NCBI GenBank assembly: GCA_954871525.1
Contig: OX940869.1
Coordinates: 19,620,001-19,684,000, forward strand
Length of the DNA stretch: 64,000 nucleotides
Reading direction: 5' to 3'
Source: Parietaria judaica
Taxonomy: Eukaryota; Streptophyta; Magnoliopsida; Rosales; Urticaceae
This document shows, piece after piece, positions 53,001 to 64,000 of this stretch. The notes below the pieces were generated by a model, which saw only the letters and a list, made by a program, of their open reading frames with translations, ran no database searches and was not told where the DNA came from. Position numbers and translations under genes: made by a program. The stretch's first letter is position 1. Each line of letters starts with the position of its first letter.

Positions 53001-55799
53001 TTTTGAAGTTCATTTTTTGTTTAAAATATCGTTTAATTAGGGTTCTTTCGCGTAAAATGGGAAAAAGACTCAGTTTTCTTTGGAGCACGTATTAATTGTT
53101 GAAAACTGGGTTTTAAGAGAGCTTCGGTAATTTTTAATGCCAAAACTAACCCAATATATAATAATACCACCGTAATGAAGGTCTACCAACTCATAGTTCA
53201 TGAAGAACGCATCGTATTTGCTCTCGTAAGAAAACCAATTTTAACACTTTTCGGTAATGATTTTAACTCGTTAACGGCTTGATATAGAAAGCACGAGATA
53301 GTGCTTCCCTATTTAGGGATTAAAATAAGAAAATGTGATACAATTACACATTATTAAGCATTTTGAAGTTCATTTTTTGTTTAAAATATCGTTTAATTAG
53401 GGTTCTTTCGCGTAAAATGGGAAAAAGACTCAGTTTTCTTTGGAGCACGTATTAATTGTTGAAAACTGGGTTTTAAGAGAGCTCCAGTAATTTTTAATGC
53501 CAAAACTAACCCAATATATAATAATACCACCGTAATGAAGGTCTACCAACTCAAAGTTCATGAAGAACGCATCGTATTTGCTCTCGTAAGAAAACCAATT
53601 TTAACACTTTTCGGTAATGATTTTAACTCGTTAACGGCTTGATATAGAAAGCACGAGATAGTGCTTCCCTATTTAGGGATTAAAATAAGTAAATGTGATA
53701 CAATTACACATTATTAACCATTTTGAAGTTCATTTTTTGTTTAAAATATCGTTTAATTAGGGTTCTTTGGCGTAAAATGGGAAAAAGACTCAGTTTTCTT
53801 TGGAGCACGTATTAATTGTTGAAAACTGGGTTTTAAGAGAGCTTCAGTAATTTTTAATGCCAAAACTAACCCAATATATAATAATACCACCCTAATGAAG
53901 GTCTACCAACTCAAAGTTCATGAAGAACGCATCGTATTTGCTCTCGTAAGAAAACCAATTTTAACACTTTTCGGTAATGATTTTAACTCGTTAACGGCTT
54001 GATATAGAAAGCACGAGATAGTGCTTCCCTATTTAGGGATTAAAATAAGTAAATGTGATACAATTACACATTATTAACCATTTTGAAGTTCATTTTTTGT
54101 TTAAAATATCGTTTAATTAGGGTTCTTTCGCGTAAAATGGGAAAAAGACTCAGTATTCTTTGGAGCACGTATTAATTGTTGAAAACTGGGTTTTAAGAGA
54201 GCTCCAGTAATTTTTAATGCCAAAACTAACCCAATATATAATAATACCACCGTAATGAAGGTCTACCAACTCAAAGTTCATGAAGAACGCATCGTATTTG
54301 CTCTCGTAAGAAAACCAATTTTAACACTTTTCGGTAATGATTTTAACTCGTTAACGGCTTGATATAGAAAGCACGAGATAGTGCTTCCCTATTTAGGGAT
54401 TAAAATAAGTAAATGTGATACAATTACACATTATTAACCATTTTGAAGTTCATTTTTTGTTTAAAATATCGTTTAATTAGGGTTCTTTCGCGTAAAATGG
54501 GAAAAAGACTCAGTTTTCTTAGGAGCACGTATTAATTGTTGAAAACTGGGTTTTAAGAGAGCTTCAGTAATTTTTAATGCCAAAACTAACCCAATATATA
54601 ATAATACCACCCTAATGAAGGTCTAGCAACTCAAAGTTCATGAAGAACGCATCGTATTTGCTCTCGTAAGAAAACCAATTTTAACACTTTTCGGTAATGA
54701 TTTTAACTCGTTAACGGCTTGATATAGAAAGCACGAGATAGTGCTTCCCTATTTAGGGATTAAAATAAGTAAATGTGATACAATTACACATTATTAACCA
54801 TTTTGAAGTTCATTTTTTGTTTAAAATATCGTTTAATTAGGGTTCTTTCGCGTAAAATGGGAAAAAGACTCAGTATTCTTTGGAGCACGTATTAATTGTT
54901 GAAAACTGGGTTTTAAGAGAGCTCCAGTAATTTTTAATGCCAAAACTAACCCAATATATAATAATACCACCGTAATGAAGGTCTACCAACTCAAAGTTCA
55001 TGAAGAACGCATCGTATTTGCTCTCGTAAGAAAACCAATTTTAACACTTTTCGGTAATGATTTTAACTCGTTAACGGCTTGATATAGAAAGCACGAGATA
55101 GTGCTTCAATATTTAGGGATTAAAATAAGTAAATGTGATACAATTACACATTATTAACCATTTTGAAGTTCATTTTTTGTTTAAAATATCGTTTAATTAG
55201 GGTTCTTTGGCGTAAAATGGGAAAAAGACTCAGTTTTCTTAGGAGCACGTATTAATTGTTGAAAACTGGGTTTTAAGAGAGCTTCAGTAATTTTTAATGC
55301 CAAAACTAACCCAATATATAATAATACCACCCTAATGAAGGTCTACCAACTCAAAGTTCATGAAGAACGCATCGTATTTGCTCTCGTAAGAAAACCAATT
55401 TTAACACTTTTCGGTAATGATTTTAACTCGTTAACGGCTTGATATAGAAAGCACGAGATAGTGCTTCCCTATTTAGGGATTAAAATAAGTAAATGTGATA
55501 CAATTACACATTATTAACCATTTTGAAGTTCATTTTTTGTTTAAAATATCGTTTAATTAGGGTTCTTTCGCGTAAAATGGGAAAAAGACTCAGTTTTCTT
55601 TGGAGCACGTATTAATTGTTGAAAACTGGGTTTTAAGAGAGCTTCGGTAATTTTTAATGCCAAAACTAACCCAATATATAATAATACCACCGTAATGAAG
55701 GTCTACCAACTCATAGTTCATGAAGAACGCATCGTATTTGCTCTCGTAAGAAAACCAATTTTAACACTTTTCGGTAATGATTTTAACTCGTTAACGGCT
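50040..55799 (+). repeat. 7-monomer higher-order repeat, two copies separated by one dimer
   Basis: The copies are 50040-52559 and 53280-55799. Order: AGAAAATG/TTAAGC; A; B; hybrid with C at 130 but CTTAGG, GCTTCAG and CCCTAATG; B; A with CTTCAAT; GCTTCGG with TCATAG. Relative to the 5-mers to the left, a hybrid+B dimer has been added inside. The two monomers between the copies (52560-53279) are an extra A + GCTTCGG dimer. The second copy has GTCTAGC in its hybrid unit; the first has CATTTTTAAG in its B unit. Confidence 0.8.
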
Positions 55800-58700
55800 T
55801 GATATAGAAAGCACGAGATAGTGCTTCCCTATTTAGGGATTAAAATAAGAAAATGTGATACAATTACACATTATTAAGCATTTTGAAGTTCATTTTTTGT
55901 TTAAAATATCGTTTAATTAGGGTTCTTTCGCGTAAAATGGGAAAAAGACTCAGTTTTCTTTGGAGCACGTATTAATTGTTGAAAACTGGGTTTTAAGAGA
56001 GCTCCAGTAATTTTTAATGCCAAAACTAACCCAATATATAATAATACCACCGTAATGAAGGTCTACCAACTCAAAGTTCATGAAGAACGCATCGTATTTG
56101 CTCTCGTAAGAAAACCAATTTTAACACTTTTCGGTAATGATTTTAACTCGTTAACGGCTTGATATAGAAAGCACGAGATAGTGCTTCCCTATTTAGGGAT
56201 TAAAATAAGTAAATGTGATACAATTACACATTATTAACCATTTTGAAGTTCATTTTTTGTTTAAAATATCGTTTAATTAGGGTTCTTTGGCGTAAAATGG
56301 GAAAAAGACTCAGTTTTCTTTGGAGCACGTATTAATTGTTGAAAACTGGGTTTTAAGAGAGCTTCAGTAATTTTTAATGCCAAAACTAACCCAATATATA
56401 ATAATACCACCCTAATGAAGGTCTACCAACTCAAAGTTCATGAAGAACGCATCGTATTTGCTCTCGTAAGAAAACCAATTTTAACACTTTTCGGTAATGA
56501 TTTTAACTCGTTAACGGCTTGATATAGAAAGCACGAGATAGTGCTTCCCTATTTAGGGATTAAAATAAGTAAATGTGATACAATTACACATTATTAACCA
56601 TTTTGAAGTTCATTTTTTGTTTAAAATATCGTTTAATTAGGGTTCTTTCGCGTAAAATGGGAAAAAGACTCAGTATTCTTTGGAGCACGTATTAATTGTT
56701 GAAAACTGGGTTTTAAGAGAGCTCCAGTAATTTTTAATGCCAAAACTAACCCAATATATAATAATACCACCGTAATGAAGGTCTACCAACTCAAAGTTCA
56801 TGAAGAACGCATCGTATTTGCTCTCGTAAGAAAACCAATTTTAACACTTTTCGGTAATGATTTTAACTCGTTAACGGCTTGATATAGAAAGTACGAGATA
56901 GTGCTTCCCTATTTAGGGATTAAAATAAGTAAATGTGATACAATTACACATTATTAAGCATTTTGAAGTTCATTTTTTGTTTAAAATATCGTTTAATTAG
57001 GGTTCTTTCGCGTAAAATGGGAAAAAGACTCAGTTTTCTTAGGAGCACGTATTAATTGTTGAAAACTGGGTTTTAAGAGAGCTTCAGTAATTTTTAATGC
57101 CAAAACTAACCCAATATATAATAATACCACCCTAATGAAGGTCTACCAACTCAAAGTTCATGAAGAACGCATCGTATTTGCTCTCGTAAGAAAACCAATT
57201 TTAACACTTTTCGGTAATGATTTTAACTCGTTAACGGCTTGATATAGAAAGCACGAGATAGTGCTTCCCTATTTAGGGATTAAAATAAGTAAATGTGATA
57301 CAATTACACATTATTAACCATTTTGAAGTTCATTTTTTGTTTAAAATATCGTTTAATTAGGGTTCTTTCGCGTAAAATGGGAAAAAGACTCAGTTTTCTT
57401 TGGAGCACGTATTAATTGTTGAAAACTGGGTTTTAAGAGAGCTTCGGTAATTTTTAATGCCAAAACTAACCCAATATATAATAATACCACCGTAATGAAG
57501 GTCTACCAACTCAAAGTTCATGAAGAACGCATCGTATTTGCTCTCGTAAGAAAACCAATTTTAACACTTTTCGGTAATGATTTTAACTCGTTAACGGCTT
57601 GATATAGAAAGCACGAGATAGTGCTTCCCTATTTAGGGATTAAAATAAGTAAATGTGATACAATTACACATTATTAAGCATTTTGAAGTTCATTTTTTGT
57701 TTAAAATATCGTTTAATTAGGGTTCTTTGGCGTAAAATGGGAAAAAGACTCAGTTTTCTTTGGAGCACGTATTAATTGTTGAAAACTGGGTTTTAAGAGA
57801 GCTCCAGTAATTTTTAATGCCAAAACTAACCCAATATATAATAATACCACCCTAATGAAGGTCTACCAACTAAAAGTTCATGAAGAACGCATCGTATTTG
57901 CTCTCGTAAGAAAACCAATTTTAACACTTTTCGGTAATGATTTTAACTCGTTAACGGCTTGATATAGAAAGCACGAGATAGTGCTTCCCTATTTAGGGAT
58001 TAAAATAAGTAAATGTGATACAATTACACATTATTAACCATTTTGAAGTTCATTTTTTGTTTAAAATATCGTTTAATTAGGGTTCTTTGGCGTAAAATGG
58101 GAAAAAGACTCAGTTTTCTTTGGAGCACGTATTAATTGTTGAAAACTGGGTTTTAAGAGAGCTCCAGTAATTTTTAATGCCAAAACTAACCCAATATATA
58201 ATAATACCACCCTAATGAAGGTCTACCAACTCAAAGTTCATGAAGAACGCATCGTATTTGCTCTCGTAAGAAAACCAATTTTAACACTTTTCGGTAATGA
58301 TTTTAACTCGTTAACGGCTTGATATAGAAAGCACGAGTTAGTGCTTCCCTATTTAGGGATTAAAATAAGAAAATGTGATACAATTACACATTATTAAGAA
58401 TTTTGAAGTTCATTTTTTGTTTAAAATATCGTTTAATTAGGGTTCTTTCGCGTAAAATGGGAAAAAGACTCAGTTTTCTTTGGAGCACGTATTAATTGTT
58501 GAAAACTGGGTTTTAAGAGAGCTTCGGTAATTTTTAATGCCAAAACTAACCCAATATATAATAATACCACCGTAATGAAGGTCTACCAACTCATAGTTCA
58601 TGAAGAACGCATCGTATTTGCTCTCGTAAGAAAACCAATTTTAACACTTTTCGGTAATGATTTTAACTCGTTAACGGCTTGATATAGAAAGCACGAGATA

Positions 58701-59039
58701 GTGCTTCCCTATTTAGGGATTAAAATAAGAAAATGTGATACAATTACACATTATTAAGCATTTTGAAGTTCATTTTTTGTTTAAAATATCGTTTAATTAG
58801 GGTTCTTTGGCGTAAAATGGGAAAAAGACTCAGTTTTCTTTGGAGCACGTATTAATTGTTGAAAACTGGGTTTTAAGAGAGCTCCAGTAATTTTTAATGC
58901 CAAAACTAACCCAATATATAATAATACCACCGTAATGAAGGTCTACCAACTCAAAGTTCATGAAGAACGCATCGTATTTGCTCTCGTAAGAAAACCAATT
59001 TTAACACTTTTCGGTAATGATTTTAACTCGTTAACGGCT
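55800..59039 (+). repeat. Partial 7-mer followed by a copy of the 43.9-46.1 kb module
   Basis: The first three or four monomers (from 55800) start a further copy of the 7-mer. From 56880 the order CTTAGG, GCTTCGG, TTAAGC+CCCTAATG, plain A with GCTCC, GAGTTAG/TTAAGAATT with TCATAG, TTAAGC repeats the six-unit series at 43920-46079, 36 monomers (12,960 bp) upstream. Individual sites differ, so the match is by marker order rather than identity. Confidence 0.6.
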
Positions 59040-62000
59040 TGATATAGAAAGCACGAGATAGTGCTTCCCTATTTAGGGATTAAAATAAGTAAATGTGATA
59101 CAATTACACATTATTAACCATTTTGAAGTTCATTTTTTGTTTAAAATATCGTTTAATTAGGGTTCTTTGGCGTAAAATGGGAAAAAGACTCAGTTTTCTT
59201 TGGAGCACGTATTAATTGTTGAAAACTGGGTTTTAAGAGAGCTCCAGTAATTTTTAATGCCAAAACTAACCCAATATATAATAATACCACCGTAATGAAG
59301 GTCTACCAACTCAAAGTTCATGAAGAACGCATCGTATTTGCTCTCGTAAGAAAACCAATTTTAACACTTTTCGGTAATGATTTTAACTCGTTAACGGCTT
59401 GATATAGAAAGCACGAGATAGTGCTTCCCTATTTAGGGATTAAAATAAGTAAATGTGATACAATTACACATTATTAACCATTTTGAAGTTCATTTTTTGT
59501 TTAAAATATCGTTTAATTAGGGTTCTTTGGCGTAAAATGGGAAAAAGACTCAGTTTTCTTTGGAGCACGTATTAATTGTTGAAAACTGGGTTTTAAGAGA
59601 GCTCCAGTAATTTTTAATGCCAAAACTAACCCAATATATAATAATACCACCGTAATGAAGGTCTACCAACTCAAAGTTCATGAAGAACGCATCGTATTTG
59701 CTCTCGTAAGAAAACCAATTTTAACACTTTTCGGTAATGATTTTAACTCGTTAACGGCTTGATATAGAAAGCACGAGATAGTGCTTCCCTATTTAGGGAT
59801 TAAAATAAGTAAATGTGATACAATTACACATTATTAACCATTTTGAAGTTCATTTTTTGTTTAAAATATCGTTTAATTAGGGTTCTTTCGCGTAAAATGG
59901 GAAAAAGACTCAGTTTTCTTTGGAGCACGTATTAATTGTTGAAAACTGGGTTTTAAGAGAGCTCCAGTAATTTTTAATGCCAAAACTAACCCAATATATA
60001 ATAATACCACCGTAATGAAGGTCTACCAACTCAAAGTTCATGAAGAACGCATCGTATTTGCTCCCGTAAGAAAACCAATTTTAACACTTTTCGGTAATGA
60101 TTTTAACTCGTTAACGGCTTGATATAGAAAGCACGAGATAGTGCTTCCCTATTTAGGGATTAAAATAAGTAAATGTGATACAATTACACATTATTAACCA
60201 TTTTGAAGTTCATTTTTTGTTTAAAATATCGTTTAATTAGGGTTCTTTGGCGTAAAATGGGAAAAAGACTCAGTTTTCTTTGGAGCACGTATTAATTGTT
60301 GAAAACTGGGTTTTAAGAGAGCTTCAGTAATTTTTAATGCCAAAACTAACCCAATATATAATAATACCACCCTAATGAAGGTCTACCAACTCAAAGTTCA
60401 TGAAGAACGCATCGTATTTGCTCTCGTAAGAAAACCAATTTTAACACTTTTCGGTAATGATTTTAACTCGTTAACGGCTTGATATAGAAAGCACGAGATA
60501 GTGCTTCCCTATTTAGGGATTAAAATAAGTAAATGTGATACAATTACACATTATTAACCATTTTGAAGTTCATTTTTTGTTTAAAATATCGTTTAATTAG
60601 GGTTCTTTCGCGTAAAATGGGAAAAAGACTCAGTATTCTTTGGAGCACGTATTAATTGTTGAAAACTGGGTTTTAAGAGAGCTCCAGTAATTTTTAATGC
60701 CAAAACTATCCCAATATATAATAATACCACCGTAATGAAGGTCTACCAACTCAAAGTTCATGAAGAACGCATCGTATTTGCTCTCGTAAGAAAACCAATT
60801 TTAACACTTTTCGGTAATGATTTTAACTCGTTAACGGCTTGATATAGAAAGCACGAGATAGTGCTTCCCTATTTAGGGATTAAAATAAGTAAATGTGATA
60901 CAATTACACATTATTAACCATTTTGAAGTTCATTTTTTGTTTAAAATATCGTTTAATTAGGGTTCTTTGGCGTAAAATGGGAAAAAGACTCAGTTTTCTT
61001 AGGAGCACGTATTAATTGTTGAAAACTGGGTTTTAAGAGAGCTCCAGTAATTTTTAATGCCAAAACTATCCCAATATATAATAATACCACCGTAATGAAG
61101 GTCTACCAACTCAAAGTTCATGAAGAACGCATCGTATTTGCTCTCGTAAGAAAACCAATTTTAACACTTTTCGGTAATGATTTTAACTCGTTAACGGCTT
61201 GATATAGAAAGCACGAGATAGTGCTTCCCTATTTAGGGATTAAAATAAGTAAATGTGATACAATTACACATTATTAACCATTTTGAAGTTCATTTTTTGT
61301 TTAAAATATCGTTTAATTAGGGTTCTTTGGCGTAAAATGGGAAAAAGACTCAGTTTTCTTAGGAGCACGTATTAATTGTTGAAAACTGGGTTTTAAGAGA
61401 GCTTCAGTAATTTTTAATGCCAAAACTAACCCAATATATAATAATACCACCCTAATGAAGGTCTACCAACTCAAAGTTCATGAAGAACGCATCGTATTTG
61501 CTCTCGTAAGAAAACCAATTTTAACACTTTTCGGTAATGATTTTAACTCGTTAACGGCTTGATATAGAAAGCACGAGATAGTGCTTCCCTATTTAGGGAT
61601 TAAAATAAGTAAATGTGATACAATTACACATTATTAACCATTTTGAAGTTCATTTTTTGTTTAAAATATCGTTTAATTAGGGTTCTTTCGCGTAAAATGG
61701 GAAAAAGACTCAGTATTCTTTGGAGCACGTATTAATTGTTGAAAACTGGGTTTTAAGAGAGCTCCAGTAATTTTTAATGCCAAAACTAACCCAATATATA
61801 ATAATACCACCGTAATGAAGGTCTACCAACTCAAAGTTCATGAAGAACGCATCGTATTTGCTCTCGTAAGAAAACCAATTTTAACACTTTTCGGTAATGA
61901 TTTTAACTCGTTAACGGCTTGATATAGAAAGCACGAGATAGTGCTTCCCTATTTAGGGATTAAAATAAGTAAATGTGATACAATTACACATTATTAACCA

Positions 62001-64000
62001 TTTTGAAGTTCATTTTTTGTTTAAAATATCGTTTAATTAGGGTTCTTTGGCGTAAAATGGGAAAAAGACTCAGTTTTCTTTGGAGCAGGTATTAATTGTT
62101 GAAAACTGGGTTTTAAGAGAGCTTCAGTAATTTTTAATGCCAAAACTAACCCAATATATAATAATACCACCCTAATGAAGGTCTACCAACTCAAAGTTCA
62201 TGAAGAACGCATCGTATTTGCTCTCGTAAGAAAACCAATATTAACACTTTTCGGTAATGATTTTAACTCGTTAACGGCTTGATATAGAAAGCACGAGATA
62301 GTGCTTCCCTATTTAGGGATTAAAATAAGTAAATGTGATACAATTACACATTATTAACCATTTTGAAGTTCATTTTTTGTTTAAAATATCGTTTAATTAG
62401 GGTTCTTTGGCGTAAAATGGGAAAAAGACTCAGTTTTCTTTGGAGCACGTATTAATTGTTGAAAACTGGGTTTTAAGAGAGCTTCAGTAATTTTTAATGC
62501 CAAAACTAACCCAATATATAATAATACCACCCTAATGAAGGTCTACCAACTCAAAGTTCATGAAGAACGCATCGTATTTGCTCTCGTAAGAAAACCAATT
62601 TTAACACTTTTCGGTAATGATTTTAACTCGTTAACGGCTTGATATAGAAAGCACGAGATAGTGCTTCCCTATTTAGGGATTAAAATAAGTAAATGTGATA
62701 CAATTACACATTATTAACCATTTTGAAGTTCATTTTTTGTTTAAAATATCGTTTAATTAGGGTTCTTTCGCGTAAAATGGGAAAAAGACTCAGTATTCTT
62801 TGGAGCACGTATTAATTGTTGAAAACTGGGTTTTAAGAGAGCTCCAGTAATTTTTAATGCCAAAACTATCCCAATATATAATAATACCACCGTAATGAAG
62901 GTCTACCAACTCAAAGTTCATGAAGAACGCATCGTATTTGCTCTCGTAAGAAAACCAATTTTAACACTTTTCGGTAATGATTTTAACTCGTTAACGGCTT
63001 GATATAGAAAGCACGAGATAGTGCTTCCCTATTTAGGGATTAAAATAAGTAAATGTGATACAATTACACATTATTAACCATTTTGAAGTTCATTTTTTGT
63101 TTAAAATATCGTTTAATTAGGGTTCTTTGGCGTAAAATGGGAAAAAGACTCAGTTTTCTTTGGAGCAGGTATTAATTGTTGAAAACTGGGTTTTAAGAGA
63201 GCTTCAGTAATTTTTAATGCCAAAAATAACCCAATATATAATAATACCACCCTAATGAAGGTCTACCAACTCAAAGTTCATGAAGAACGCATCGTATTTG
63301 CTCTCGTAAGAAAACCAATTTTAACACTTTTCGGTAATGATTTTAACTCGTTAACGGCTTGATATAGAAAGCACGAGATAGTGCTTCCCTATTTAGGGAT
63401 TAAAATAAGTAAATGTGATACAATTACACATTATTAACCATTTTGAAGTTCATTTTTTGTTTAAAATATCGTTTAATTAGGGTTCTTTCGCGTAAAATGG
63501 GAAAAAGACTCAGTATTCTTTGGAGCACGTATTAATTGTTGAAAACTGGGTTTTAAGAGAGCTCCAGTAATTTTTAATGCTAAAACTAACCCAATATATA
63601 ATAATACCACCGTAATGAAGGTCTACCAACTCAAAGTTCATGAAGAACGCATCGTATTTGCTCTCGTAAGAAAACCAATTTTAACACTTTTCGGTAATGA
63701 TTTTAACTCGTTAACGGCTTGATATAGAAAGCACGAGATAGTGCTTCCCTATTTAGGGATTAAAATAAGTAAATGTGATACAATTACACATTATTAACCA
63801 TTTTGAAGTTCATTTTTTGTTTAAAATATCGTTTAATTAGGGTTCTTTGGCGTAAAATGGGAAAAAGACTCAGTTTTCTTTGGAGCAGGTATTAATTGTT
63901 GAAAACTGGGTTTTAAGAGAGCTTCAGTAATTTTTAATGCCAAAACTAACCCAATATATAATAATACCACCCTAATGAAGGTCTACCAACTCAAAGTTCA
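59040..64000 (+). repeat. Right-hand zone, mixed A and B monomers with hybrids; last unit cut by the window edge
   Basis: Two identical-looking units (59040, 59400) with G at 130 and CCGTAATG are followed by a B-like unit with CTCCCGTAAG, then alternating A and B with local doublings. A private marker ACTATCCC links the units from 60480, 60840 and 62640. The unit from 60840 is an A/B hybrid. The final unit from 63720 is class A with GCAGG and is cut after 281 bp. Confidence 0.75.

Larger units (their letters stand above)
1..64000 (+). repeat. 360-bp satellite DNA array filling the whole window
   Basis: Every base belongs to one tandem repeat. The same 360-bp unit recurs 177 times in full, always in the same orientation, with partial units at both window edges, so the array extends beyond the window on both sides. 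Any two monomers usually differ at only a few positions. Length is tightly held: I see only six units that are not exactly 360 bp (four of 359, one of 358, one of 361). No transposon, inversion, microsatellite or unique spacer interrupts it. A hand count of one monomer gives about 115 G+C in 360. What is known: satellites near 360 bp occur in centromeric or pericentromeric heterochromatin of several insects, tenebrionid beetles among them. The assignment to a beetle, and to the TCAST family in particular, is inference without alignment. Confidence 0.98.

Noticed and set aside
1..64000. CRISPR array
   Set aside because: Repeats are direct and regular but the unit is 360 bp with no unique spacers; every part of the unit is repeated.
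1..64000. Tandem transposon or rolling-circle element
   Set aside because: No terminal inverted repeats, target-site duplications, transposase or Rep-like frame is visible, and monomers abut without junction sequence.

Overview
The window is a single, uninterrupted array of one AT-rich satellite DNA. I count 177 complete monomers of 360 bp (±2 bp) in strict head-to-tail order, plus 4 bp of a monomer at the left edge and 281 bp of one at the right edge. No protein-coding gene, tRNA, rRNA, transposon, CRISPR array or unique sequence is visible on either strand. The longest open frames are at most 76 codons, and all are copies of one satellite segment. A hand count of one monomer gives about 32% G+C. 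CpG is not depleted.

This is not a bacterial chromosome. Megabase-style tandem arrays with a monomer near two nucleosome lengths (2 x ~180 bp) are typical of eukaryotic centromeric or pericentromeric heterochromatin. Lack of CpG depletion argues against a heavily methylated vertebrate or plant genome and fits an insect or other low-methylation invertebrate. Satellites of about 360 bp are known from tenebrionid beetles (for example the major TCAST satellite of Tribolium castaneum and the ~357-bp satellite of Pimelia), so a beetle is my best guess. I cannot confirm this without a database comparison.

Monomers fall into two main classes (positions within the monomer are counted from its TGATATAGAA start). 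Class A has G at 130, often T at 205, and C at 253. Class B has C at 130, often A at 156, C at 205 and G at 253. Further variants mark regional subfamilies. From left to right: 5-3962 is a diverged, irregular zone; 3963-9000 holds two copies of a 7-monomer higher-order repeat (HOR); 9001-13320 two copies of a 6-mer; 13321-21960 two nearly identical copies of a 12-mer (4,320 bp); 21961-26998 is irregular; 26999-31318 two copies of a 6-mer; 31319-33478 two copies of a 3-mer; 33479-34558 is a short transition; 34559-41039 nine A-B dimers with an 8-mer periodicity on top; 41040-43919 two copies of an AABB 4-mer; 43920-59039 a family of 5-, 7- and 9-mer HORs differing by whole dimers; 59040-64000 is mixed A/B with hybrid monomers.

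The most interesting signals are a CENP-B-box-like 17-mer matching 8 of the 9 core positions, which the A/B substitution at 130 switches off in about half the monomers; a cluster of short dyad symmetries at the start of each monomer; and several fossil unequal-crossover junctions, one of which can be placed within about 10 bp. No new gene system is present. The value of the window lies in the structure and evolution of the array.
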